A program made the translations under genes and the position numbers. This document shows, one piece after another, positions 1 through 7,237 of a stretch of DNA of 10,162 nt (the stretch's first letter is position 1; each line of letters opens with the position of its first letter). Source of the DNA: Isotricha intestinalis (taxonomy: Eukaryota; Ciliophora; Litostomatea; Vestibuliferida; Isotrichidae); NCBI GenBank assembly GCA_023807065.1, contig JAJJLU010004707.1, positions 1-10,162 of the forward strand, written 5' to 3'. The notes under the pieces were generated by a model, which saw only the letters and a program-made list of their open reading frames with translations, did not search any database and was not told the origin of the DNA.

Positions 1-931
1 TAGGATTCAATAAAATCCACTCTCATATTTTGGATATTCAAGTTTTTTATTTTGTTATAATTAAATATATATTCTACTGTTTTTTATATATATCTTTAGA
101 ATCACAAATTAATATTTTTTTTATATTAATATTTAGTTAAATATCCACTATATTATCTTGTTTTATGAATTTAATACAAAATTTGCTCTAATTTATTTAT
201 TTATTCTTTGTTTGTTATGCATTCAATTTTTTATCATCATATGAAATATGCCTATAATACATATAATAATTTTTCAATTTTTTTTGGATTTTTTATGTTT
301 TTTCAACTTTATTTTTTATTTATATATTTAACATCTTTTTTGCTTTTATTGTTCTTTTATTAATATCATTGGATTATCAATTTAGATTTCTATCTCTATA
401 TCTATAATATTTATTTCTTATTTCTTAATATAAAAGGATTGTTAATATTATTTAAGTTTGAAAAATGAAAAGTTAGGAAAAAATTTTGTTCTTTGTCAAT
501 TTTTTATTGAATAGTATTAAAATAAGATAAAAATGTTAAAGAAAAACAATCATTGAGAAAAACTCAAATTATAAAAAAATATTAGAATTAAAATTTTAAA
601 TTTTAAATTAATTATAATAAATGAACATATAACTTATCTGAAATATTATTAAAATTTTATAAATACATATTAAATATATTTTTGAAAAATTTTTTATTTT
701 TAATATTAATTTTAAAAAAGTAATTTTTATTGAAGAATTATAAGGAAATTAGTTTGAAATATGTTCTTTTGTTTTTTCTCTATATTTCTATAATTTTATT
801 TTTCTCTTTAACAGTTTATAATCATGCAATTTATCAATTAACTTATTAAAAAATTCAATTTCATTTTAAACAATATATAAAAAAAATAAAATATAAATAA
901 TTAAAAATTTCAATCTGTAAAACAACATTTT
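1..931. other. A+T-rich spacer without a convincing gene
   Basis: This stretch is nearly pure A/T. The plus strand is T-rich to about 420 and mixed or A-rich after that. The longest ATG-started frame (217-363, plus) encodes only a Phe/Leu-rich hydrophobic peptide, which T-rich DNA produces by composition alone. A minus-strand segment at 749-865, just beyond the stop of the neighbouring gene, reads like a short Lys/Glu/Leu helical peptide with one internal TAG; it is treated as a finding. I see no tRNA, no telomeric repeat and no transposon end. The part next to 931 presumably holds the 3' untranslated region of the 790-residue gene, but I cannot place a polyadenylation site because AATAAA-like words are everywhere. 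Confidence 0.6.
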
Positions 932-3304
932 TCATTTTTTTGCTTTTTCTTTTTCATTAAACATTTTATGTATTTTATCTTCAGAATAATTTAAAAGTTT
1001 AAAAATTAAATTAAAAAGTTCTTTTCCTTTATAAGTGTATTGGACTTCTTGAAATAGTTTACTTATAGCATTACTAATAGTGGAAAGTACATCATTCAAA
1101 TCAGTTAATTTTTTATTTAATTTTTCAATTTCATTTTTATAAATTTTTAAATCATTTTTCATATTTGACATTTGTTTTATATTTGACATTTTTGGTGGTA
1201 TATTAGATATACTAATATATTTATTAAATGTTGCACAATTACTTCCTTTACTTTCTTTACTATTAATTCTATTATTACTAAATTTATTTGAGATTGTAGA
1301 ATTTTTATCTGTTAATAAATCATTTTCATTTATTCTTCCTAAATCAGTTGAATCTGGCTCTTCATCTATATTTAAATCATTTGTACTTCTTTTATTTGTA
1401 TTCAAACTTATTTTATTAACATCAAATAAAATTTTTGTCCCATTTTCAGCATAATTTGATAAATCTTGAATTAAATGTAAATAATCACTTTTTAATTGCT
1501 TTAATTGTTCTTGTTCATTACTATATAAATTTAATAAATATCTATATTTTTCATTTGAAACTAAATTTGAATAATTTTCATTATTACTGTTTAATTCATC
1601 ATTTTTATTTATTATTAATAATTCTTTTATTGTTTCTTGATTTTTTTCATTTTCAATATCTCTCATTTCTATTTTTTGTAATAAATCACTTTGAATTTGT
1701 AATAAATCATTATTTAATCTTTTATAATTCTCTGCGACCAAATAATTTTCTTCATCTTCTTTTAAATTATTATTTTCATTATTACTTTGATTATTTTTAA
1801 AATGTTGAAATGTAGAATTATGAAAAGTTTTTTTAAATGATTCACTTTTCATTTTCGTCTCATTTAATTCTTTTAAAATCCTTTCTTTATCTAAATTTAA
1901 ATTATCTATTTGAATAATTAAACATTTAATACTTTTTTTTAAATTTTCAATTGCATTTGTAATTATTCCATCTTCAATATTTTCTTTAGCTTCAAAAATA
2001 TTATTAAACACATTTTCATTTTCTTCTTCATCAATATATGGTCTAATCATTTCAATAATTTCAGAAGAAGCATTTTTAATAGAAAAATATAATTTATTAT
2101 TATCTGGAATATCAGAATTAAAACTTTTTTGTTCTTGAACATGTTCATTACCAGTATTTCCATTTTGAATAGAATTAATTTTTGTTTCTAATATAGAAAT
2201 TATTTTTTTTATTTCATTTTCATACCATTCAAATTTATTATCTTGTAAATTTCCAGAATTTGAAAAAGAACCTTGACTTTGAATAGATTCACCAGTATTT
2301 AAATTTATATTTAAAGAAATGGATTTTAATAATTGATAAATGCCTTTAATAGAATTTAAATTACTATTAATACTTTTTTCATATTGTGAAATAGAATTCA
2401 TTTGTGAAATAATTTTATTATTTAAATTTGATATTTCAGTTCTTAATTGAGAAGTAATAAATTGAGAATTAGATTTTAAATCATCTAAAGCAGTTTTAAG
2501 AGTTGAAATAGAATCATTTAATTCTTTAATATTTTGATTATAACTTATTCCATTATAAGTTCCTGCAGTAAAAGCAGAATTATAACTAAATAAAGAACTA
2601 TAAGAACGATTATCTTGTGAAATTTGATTATTAATATTATTCTCATTTTTTGTATATTTTAATGCTTCTTTATATAAATCTAGTTTTCTTTTTTCAAAAT
2701 TTTTTTTTAAATCTTTTACATTAGGTTCTTTTTTACAAATACTTGTTTGAAGTTGTTTCATTTCATCAAAAAATTTTAATATTTCTCTAGCTAATATTTT
2801 TTCTATATTTTGGTTTCCACTTAATGATATATTTCCTATTGTGGAATGATTTGTATTATTTGATGAAATTAAACTTTTATTTTTATTAAATGAATTATTA
2901 TTTCTTCTTATTAAAGAATTATCTGTTAATTTTTTTGCAGTTTTTGATTGAAGAACAACACTATTAGAACAATTATTATTTTTATTACGTTTCTTTTTTA
3001 TATAATTTATTATCCTTCCTTTTGAAGAAGTATTATTATTTTCTTGACTGGGAAAAATTCCAAAACTACTACTTTCACTTTTACTCAATTGATTATCTAA
3101 TAATTTTATTTTTAAATTTTCATTTGATTGAAGTCTATCTTTATCTTGACTTAATATTCTTAAATTTTTTCCGTTTATTGGACTGATAAAACCTCCATTT
3201 AATTGAGTTAAATTTGCCCAATTTATTTTTCCATTTTGGATTTTCTTTTTTCCTTCTACTATTTTATTCAATTTTGTAATTGGGTTTTCTTTCCTTTTTT
3301 CCAT
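932..3304 (-). CDS. Asn/Ser-rich coiled-coil protein of unknown function (790 aa)
   Basis: I do not recognise a family. Residues 1-160 are basic and low in complexity, rich in Asn, Ser and Lys (for example a KKKRNKNNN run near 103-111), which suggests a disordered region. Residues about 167-218 form a denser helical block (KILAREILKFFDEMKQLQ and following) that looks like the best candidate for a conserved domain. Residues 255-325, 359-382, 405-490, 520-615 and 716-750 have hydrophobic spacing typical of coiled coils, separated by Asn/Ser/Gly-rich linkers. The final 30 residues look helical and end in a Lys-rich tail. No signal peptide or membrane segment is visible. The ATG lies in an A-rich context (AGAACAAATGG) and the stop is TGA, the only one among the five large frames. 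The gene runs in the same direction as the CS-domain gene, 169 bases downstream of it. A structural or scaffold role, perhaps cytoskeletal, is inference from the coiled coils alone. Confidence 0.85.
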   Translation of the reverse strand: MEKRKENPITKLNKIVEGKKKIQNGKINWANLTQLNGGFISPINGKNLRILSQDKDRLQSNENLKIKLLDNQLSKSESSSFGIFPSQENNNTSSKGRIINYIKKKRNKNNNCSNSVVLQSKTAKKLTDNSLIRRNNNSFNKNKSLISSNNTNHSTIGNISLSGNQNIEKILAREILKFFDEMKQLQTSICKKEPNVKDLKKNFEKRKLDLYKEALKYTKNENNINNQISQDNRSYSSLFSYNSAFTAGTYNGISYNQNIKELNDSISTLKTALDDLKSNSQFITSQLRTEISNLNNKIISQMNSISQYEKSINSNLNSIKGIYQLLKSISLNINLNTGESIQSQGSFSNSGNLQDNKFEWYENEIKKIISILETKINSIQNGNTGNEHVQEQKSFNSDIPDNNKLYFSIKNASSEIIEMIRPYIDEEENENVFNNIFEAKENIEDGIITNAIENLKKSIKCLIIQIDNLNLDKERILKELNETKMKSESFKKTFHNSTFQHFKNNQSNNENNNLKEDEENYLVAENYKRLNNDLLQIQSDLLQKIEMRDIENEKNQETIKELLIINKNDELNSNNENYSNLVSNEKYRYLLNLYSNEQEQLKQLKSDYLHLIQDLSNYAENGTKILFDVNKISLNTNKRSTNDLNIDEEPDSTDLGRINENDLLTDKNSTISNKFSNNRINSKESKGSNCATFNKYISISNIPPKMSNIKQMSNMKNDLKIYKNEIEKLNKKLTDLNDVLSTISNAISKLFQEVQYTYKGKELFNLIFKLLNYSEDKIHKMFNEKEKAKK
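1161..1191 (-). repeat. Short in-frame tandem duplication (18-base period)
   Basis: The 13-base word ATATTTGACATTT occurs at 1161-1173 and again at 1179-1191. In the encoded protein this gives MSNIKQ followed by MSNMKN, around residues 706-717 of the 790-residue coiled-coil protein. It is a minor coding repeat, probably from replication slippage. Confidence 0.6.
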
Positions 3305-3473
3305 TTGTTCTATTTAAATTTTATTATAATATATTTTTTAAATTTTAAAAAGTATCAAATTAAAAATAAAAACTTTTATTTACATTTTAACATTTAAAAA
3401 ACACTTTTTATATTAAAAAAAAATATTTTTTAATCATTATTTTTTTAGATATAAATTAATTTAAAAAACTAAT

Positions 3474-4151
3474 TTATTCTCCAACATATTTTTGTTTGAA
3501 TAAATAAGACCAATGATCATCACTTTTAGCTTTTCTAAGTTTAACAATTAATCTATCATCTTTAACAAAAGCATCACATTTATCAGGAACAATATTAGCA
3601 TCTAGTTTAGGAACAGCAAATCTATAATTATTTCCATTTAAAGCATTGTTAACTTTAATTTCAAAAGAATCATCAGTAAATTTAGTAATTATATTTTCTT
3701 TTGTTACTTTTTCAATTCCAGGAATTGGAATTAATACTCTAACATAATTTTCAGATGAAACATAAAATGAATAATCATTAATTGTTTTATAAGTTAAAAC
3801 TATATCTTTTTTATCAATATCTTTATTAGTTGATTCTATTGGAATTACTTCTGTCAACACTTTAACAAAAACATCATTTTTATTTTTAAAATATGTTCTT
3901 ACTTTAGATGTATCATTTAAAGCAGGTGCAAATAAAGTTTTAGCAATTGTTAAAGGAGTATATTTAATATTTGATGATTTAAATAAATTATGTAATAATT
4001 TCAACAAACTTGCTTTAAAATCTAATATTCTAATAACATCAGATGATAATTCAATTTTAACTGATTGAATAATACCTTTTTCAACTTCATTAAATAAATG
4101 GCAATATAAAGTAATTTTAGGTAAATTTGATTTTTTTTCTTCTTCAGACAT
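3474..4151 (-). CDS. CS-domain protein, CacyBP/SIP-like, with a distinct N-terminal half (225 aa)
   Basis: Residues about 122-217 fit a CS (CHORD/SGT1, p23-like) domain of the calcyclin-binding-protein type. Visible landmarks are YSFYVSSENYVRVLIPIPG, then ENI..KF...SFEIKV, LNG..YRFAV, a DDRLIVKLRK strand, and a closing W-x-YL (HWSYL, 213-217) equivalent to the RWDYL of human CacyBP. CS domains commonly bind HSP90 or act as adaptors. The usual CacyBP C-terminal SGS segment is missing: the protein stops eight residues after W-x-YL. The N-terminal half (about 10-105) does not resemble the helical N-terminus of CacyBP. It reads as strand-strand-helix-strand, like a ubiquitin-superfold or doublecortin domain; this is inference. 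The length is close to human CacyBP (about 228 aa). The first ATG is used, and the divergent zinc-ribbon gene starts only 44 bases away. Confidence 0.88.
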   Translation of the reverse strand: MSEEEKKSNLPKITLYCHLFNEVEKGIIQSVKIELSSDVIRILDFKASLLKLLHNLFKSSNIKYTPLTIAKTLFAPALNDTSKVRTYFKNKNDVFVKVLTEVIPIESTNKDIDKKDIVLTYKTINDYSFYVSSENYVRVLIPIPGIEKVTKENIITKFTDDSFEIKVNNALNGNNYRFAVPKLDANIVPDKCDAFVKDDRLIVKLRKAKSDDHWSYLFKQKYVGE

Positions 4152-4195
4152 ATTTAGTTAAAAAATAATAAAAAACATTAAAAAAAAAAATAAAA
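4152..4195. promoter_or_regulatory. 44-base divergent intergenic region, probable shared promoter
   Basis: The start codons of the CS-domain gene (minus, ATG at 4151) and the zinc-ribbon gene (plus, ATG at 4196) are only 44 bases apart, and the interval is almost entirely A and T with A-runs on the plus strand. Both 5' untranslated regions and at least part of both promoters must fit here or inside the genes. No TATA box or initiator can be singled out because the whole interval resembles one. Confidence 0.5.
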
Positions 4196-5611
4196 ATGGC
4201 AACTCCAATAGAAACACATTCTAGTGTTAATATTATAGATACAACTCCTCAAAATATAATAAATCGTGAAAATACTTCTTCGCAAAAAAATACTCAGAAC
4301 TCAAAAACAAATTCTCGTAAATCAAAAACAAATTCTCAAAGAACAAAAACAAATTCTCAAAGATCAAAAAATTCTCTTCCAGTGACAGTTTTACCAAGTG
4401 AAAATGGAGAAAATAATGAAAATACAAATAATGTAAATACTTCAATTAATGAAAGAAAAGATAATGAATCTGAAGTACCAATATATAATAATGATTATAC
4501 AAATGAGAAAAATAATTTAAGAAATTATTATAGAAATCAAATAGATAATATATCTAATGAATTAAAACATAATATAATTCCAGAATTAAATGCAGGTGAA
4601 TTAGCAATTCGATGTTGGAATTGTCAAAATATAAATATTGTAAAAGGAAATTGGAAAGTAATGGAATGTCCAATTTGTCATGAAGTAAATAAAATTCCAC
4701 AACCTTTGAATAAATTAGATGAAATATTAAATTATTTAAGAGCAAGTGAATTAGTAAGTTGGGCTGATGAAAAAAAAACTATTCCATTAGTAAATTATAT
4801 TGTAGTTTGCCCTTATTGTAAAACTGATAATAAAGTAAGAGAAACTGCATGTTATTGTATTTGTTATAGATGTAAAAATAGATGGACTATTAAAAAACCA
4901 CAAGATAATGATATTTCTCCTCCTCCTCCTAAAGATAAAAAAAATGAAGGAAATTATTATAAATATGATGTAAGGAATAAAATGGTTTTTCCACCTGAAA
5001 AAATTTTAAGATTTTCTGATTTATTTTTCCCTGATCCAATGTTTTATCCTGGGTTTTATCCTATTAATTCTTTATCTCCTTTATATCCTGAATATATCAA
5101 TCCTTATGATGATTATAGATTTAGAGATAGACAAATTAAAATGGCAAAATATAGGAATACTATTGATAAACAAAGATATTTATATGAAAATGAAAATTTA
5201 AATAATAGAATTAGCGATTATAATATTAGTAATAATATTATTAATCCTAGTGAAATTAATTCTTATAATGTTACTGGAAATCAATTGAATTTAAAAGTTA
5301 ATAAAAGTACTGGTAATATTAATCAAAATTATTCTACTTTAAGTCATACCAATCATTCTCATACTCATTTAATTGATGTTGATAAATATGATTTAATGAG
5401 GAAATTAGAAGATTTAGACATTAAATCTCAGAAATTAATGGAAAATAGATATACACCTAAAATTAATAGAGATGGGACTATTAAAGATAATCCTATAAAA
5501 TTAAATTATAATTATACTATTGAAGAACCTAAGAAAATCTCTATTGATGATGATAAATTAAAATCTTATGAAAGTACTTTTCTTCTCAAAAAATTAGGTG
5601 GTGATAATTAA
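4196..5611 (+). CDS. Twin Cys4 zinc-ribbon protein of unknown function (471 aa)
   Basis: Two zinc-ribbon-like motifs share exactly the same spacing, C-x2-C-x14-C-x2-C. The first uses C140, C143, C158 and C161 (CWNC ... CPIC). The second uses C205, C208, C223 and C226 (CPYC ... CYRC) and has extra cysteines at 219 and 221. Each probably binds one zinc ion. A mostly helical linker (170-195) joins them. Upstream, residues 1-60 are disordered and basic with a 7-residue tandem repeat, and 105-130 look helical. Downstream, about 263-302 form an unusual Pro/Tyr/Phe-rich segment (FPPEKILRFSDLFFPDPMFY and following), then an Asn-rich linker and a charged C-terminus. There is no membrane segment, which argues against TMEM55-type phosphatases despite the CxxC pairs. 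I cannot name the family. The start is the first ATG after an A-rich leader (AATAAAAATGG), and the stop is TAA. Confidence 0.85.
   Translation: MATPIETHSSVNIIDTTPQNIINRENTSSQKNTQNSKTNSRKSKTNSQRTKTNSQRSKNSLPVTVLPSENGENNENTNNVNTSINERKDNESEVPIYNNDYTNEKNNLRNYYRNQIDNISNELKHNIIPELNAGELAIRCWNCQNINIVKGNWKVMECPICHEVNKIPQPLNKLDEILNYLRASELVSWADEKKTIPLVNYIVVCPYCKTDNKVRETACYCICYRCKNRWTIKKPQDNDISPPPPKDKKNEGNYYKYDVRNKMVFPPEKILRFSDLFFPDPMFYPGFYPINSLSPLYPEYINPYDDYRFRDRQIKMAKYRNTIDKQRYLYENENLNNRISDYNISNNIINPSEINSYNVTGNQLNLKVNKSTGNINQNYSTLSHTNHSHTHLIDVDKYDLMRKLEDLDIKSQKLMENRYTPKINRDGTIKDNPIKLNYNYTIEEPKKISIDDDKLKSYESTFLLKKLGGDN
4301..4373 (+). repeat. 21-base coding tandem repeat, about 3.5 copies
   Basis: Copies start at 4301, 4322 and 4343, with a shortened fourth at 4364. 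The unit resembles TCAAAAACAAATTCTCAAAG plus one base. It encodes S/T-K-T-N-S-Q/R-R/K repeats at residues 36-60 of the zinc-ribbon protein. The regular Ser/Thr beside Lys/Arg could be phosphorylation sites, which is inference. Confidence 0.85.
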
Positions 5612-5851
5612 ATTATATAGTTTTTATAATTTTATTATAAATACAGTATAATAATACTAAATTAAATTCAATTTTTTTTTGAAGCTTAAAATTTAATCAT
5701 CTTCCAATTTAATGTTTTTTCCATAAAGAATTATTCCCTAAAATTTCAAATAAAGGTTCATAATTTAAAAAATAAAAAACATAATTAATTAATGATTTAA
5801 ATATATTTTTAAATATAAATATTTATTTTTTTTCAAAATTAAAATTTTTAA
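5612..5851. other. 240-base spacer with a denser patch at about 5690-5760
   Basis: This separates two genes running in the same direction (zinc ribbon, then nicolin-1), so it should hold the 3' end of the first and the promoter of the second. Most of it is A/T only. A patch around 5690-5760 has more G and C than the rest, and on the minus strand it reads as a protein-like peptide ending at 5709. That is discussed as a finding. No RNA gene is recognisable. Confidence 0.5.
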
Positions 5852-6400
5852 ATGTCTGTCACAGTTTCATCAAAAATTTCAGAAGTTGATTTTGAATCAG
5901 GAAAAAATATTTTTTATTATGAAATATCATCAGAAGAAAATTTAAACTTTGATTATTTAATAATAAAAAATTATTACGTTGCTTCAATATCAATTTCAAT
6001 ATTAATAGAAGAAGAAAAATGGAAAACAGTTTTAGATAATTATACTTTAATGCATAACCCTAATATGGATGAAGATAGTGAAAGATATTTTATTTTTACT
6101 AAAAAAGAAATGAAATTATTAGATAATAATATTCCTAAATTTAATAAAATGAGAATATATATTTATCAAAATTCAAGTTATTGGAAAGAATATAAATTAA
6201 ATATGATAAAACTTGCCTCAGATAAAGATCTATCTAAAGAAATTAAAGAAGATAAAATACATTTTGATTTAACACCTAAACAACAGTTTGTATTTAAAGA
6301 CATAAATTTAATATTATTAAATGGAAAAGATGAAATAAATCAAAAATATATAGAAATATCAAATGGTAAAGGGGTATCAGACTTTAATTATATTGATTAA
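5852..6400 (+). CDS. NICN1: Nicolin-1 homologue, tubulin polyglutamylase complex subunit (182 aa)
   Basis: The protein aligns without large gaps to vertebrate nicolin-1 as I know it. IKNYYVASISI (38-48) matches the FKNYYTAFLSI segment. EKWKTVLDNYTLMHNP (55-70) matches AKWVTCLRDYCLMPDP, followed by a Glu/Asp stretch and an F..K..M ending. KMRIYIYQNSSYW (99-111) matches the LRLILRQPSPLW segment. The length, 182 residues, is a little short of the human protein (about 213). Nicolin-1 is a non-catalytic subunit of the TTLL1 tubulin polyglutamylase complex, which adds glutamate side chains to tubulin in cilia, basal bodies and neurons. No signal peptide or membrane segment is present, as expected. 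The start is the only upstream in-frame ATG that keeps the whole homologous region, in an A-rich context (TTTAAATGTCT). The stop is TAA, near where the vertebrate protein also ends. Confidence 0.85.
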   Translation: MSVTVSSKISEVDFESGKNIFYYEISSEENLNFDYLIIKNYYVASISISILIEEEKWKTVLDNYTLMHNPNMDEDSERYFIFTKKEMKLLDNNIPKFNKMRIYIYQNSSYWKEYKLNMIKLASDKDLSKEIKEDKIHFDLTPKQQFVFKDINLILLNGKDEINQKYIEISNGKGVSDFNYID

Positions 6401-6409
6401 AAATTAAAA

Positions 6410-6559
6410 ATGAATAATATATATATAATAAATAATTACTTAGTAAATAAACAAAAATTCCCTTCTTTTAATTTCTTTAATTATAATTCTTATAATCAAA
6501 TATATTCTTTAAAACCCAGAACATTTAAATTAATAATAAAAAACATAAATAAGAAATAA
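6410..6559 (+). CDS. Doubtful 49-codon reading frame just after nicolin-1
   Basis: An ATG preceded by AAATTAAAA opens nine bases after the nicolin-1 stop, in the same frame, and runs 49 codons to TAA. The peptide is rich in Asn, Tyr, Lys and Phe (it includes NKQKFPSFNFFNYNSYNQIY), with no signal peptide, membrane segment or known motif. It contains a few C/G-bearing codons (CCT, CCC, AGA) that the surrounding spacer mostly lacks, which is mildly in its favour. It may simply be 3' untranslated sequence that happens to be open, or an old C-terminal extension of nicolin-1 cut off by a new stop. The vertebrate nicolin-1 ending suggests the TAA at 6398-6400 is the true end. Confidence 0.25.
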   Translation: MNNIYIINNYLVNKQKFPSFNFFNYNSYNQIYSLKPRTFKLIIKNINKK

Positions 6560-6845
6560 TTATTGTCATTATATAATCTCTCTTACACACATTTGATAAT
6601 AATGATTCAATGATAAAATAATATATTTGTAATGTGAAATTTATTAAAAATATAAAAATCAATTATTTTTATCAAAACATTCTAATTAATTAACATATTT
6701 TTTAGATGAATGTTTGAACAAACTTTTATAATCTTATTTTTTTCCTTTAATTCTTTCTTTTGATTTAATAATAAATTATAAAATGAATGTTAAACTAAAA
6801 AATAATTTTTCATAATAAAAATATTAAAACTATTTAAAGAATTTT
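6560..6845. other. A+T-rich spacer between convergent genes
   Basis: This lies between the plus-strand nicolin-1 region and the minus-strand small peptide gene, so it should contain both 3' ends. A minus-strand stop-to-stop frame at 6682-6789 has a coding-like Lys/Glu/Leu composition but no start codon and no usable splice junction. Nothing else is visible. Confidence 0.5.
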
Positions 6846-6977
6846 TTAGATATCACAATTACATTTCAAGTTGGTTTTCTGGCATTTAGCTTTTTTTAAT
6901 GTGGTTTTAACTTTAGTGGCTTCACTATAATTAAAAATAGCAAATAAGGTAACTAAAACATATTTGATGGTTTTCAT
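6846..6977 (-). CDS. Small secreted cysteine-containing peptide (43 aa)
   Basis: The frame opens with MKTIKYVLVTLFAIFNYSEA, a textbook signal peptide: two Lys in the first five residues, a hydrophobic core VLVTLFAIF, and a likely cleavage after SEA (residue 20). The remaining 23 residues are strongly basic (eight Lys) and carry three cysteines (C32, C39, C41, spacing C-x6-C-x-C), ending in CNCDI before TAA. The codons include ACC three times, GCC, TGC and CAG, giving clearly more G/C than the flanking spacer, which supports a real gene. The ATG sits in an A-rich leader (AAAATAAAAAATG). An odd cysteine number suggests a disulfide-linked dimer or metal binding, or that a further exon is missing. 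I know no family for it. It could be a defence, signalling or granule peptide; this is inference only. Confidence 0.55.
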   Translation of the reverse strand: MKTIKYVLVTLFAIFNYSEATKVKTTLKKAKCQKTNLKCNCDI

Positions 6978-7237
6978 TTTTTATTTTAATAAAAACGAAT
7001 ACTTTAAATTTATATTTAAAAAATAATATAAATAAATATTAAAATAAAAATATTAACGATTAATTGTTATTGCATATATTAAAATGTTAAAAAATTTAAT
7101 TAACAAAATTTTAAAGAAAAATTTTTAGAAAAATACCCATTTAAAATATTAAAAAAAAGAAGAAAAAAAATTTTAATTTAATTAATATGTATATCATCTT
7201 ATATACTTAAATTAAAAGAATTAAATTTTATTTGTTT
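6978..7237. other. A+T-rich spacer between two minus-strand genes
   Basis: This should contain the promoter of the small peptide gene and the 3' end of the 921-residue gene. It is almost wholly A and T. I see no reading frame of note and no structured element. Confidence 0.5.

Noticed and set aside
1..22. Weak resemblance to a tRNA T-arm (GGATTCAATAAAATCC) at the left edge.
   Set aside because: The stem does not pair over five bases around a TTCAA loop, and the rest of a tRNA would lie outside the window.
217..363. Plus-strand frame of 48 codons from ATG, strongly hydrophobic with a possible C-terminal membrane helix.
   Set aside because: The plus strand is T-rich here, so Phe/Leu/Tyr-rich open frames arise by composition. 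There is no motif, no homology I recognise and no richer codon use than in the spacer.
1435..1800. 121-codon plus-strand frame opposite the 790-residue gene.
   Set aside because: It is antisense to a well-supported long coding region. Its His/Leu/Phe/Tyr-rich product is what the complement of Asn/Lys/Glu codons gives. The short antisense frames at 4233-4445, 4554-4745 and 7603-7845 were rejected for the same reason.
6682..6789. Minus-strand stop-to-stop peptide (includes NQKKELKEKNKIIKV) downstream of the small secreted peptide.
   Set aside because: A TAA directly precedes it, it has no ATG, and the only good acceptor-like site (TTATTTTTTAG) would bring that TAA into frame. Open stretches of this size are expected by chance in purine-rich DNA.
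6800..6866. Possible intron extending the small secreted peptide, with a GTAATT donor after K38 and an AAATAG acceptor.
   Set aside because: It would remove two cysteines and give a short hydrophobic tail followed by a quick TGA. The unspliced frame is simpler.
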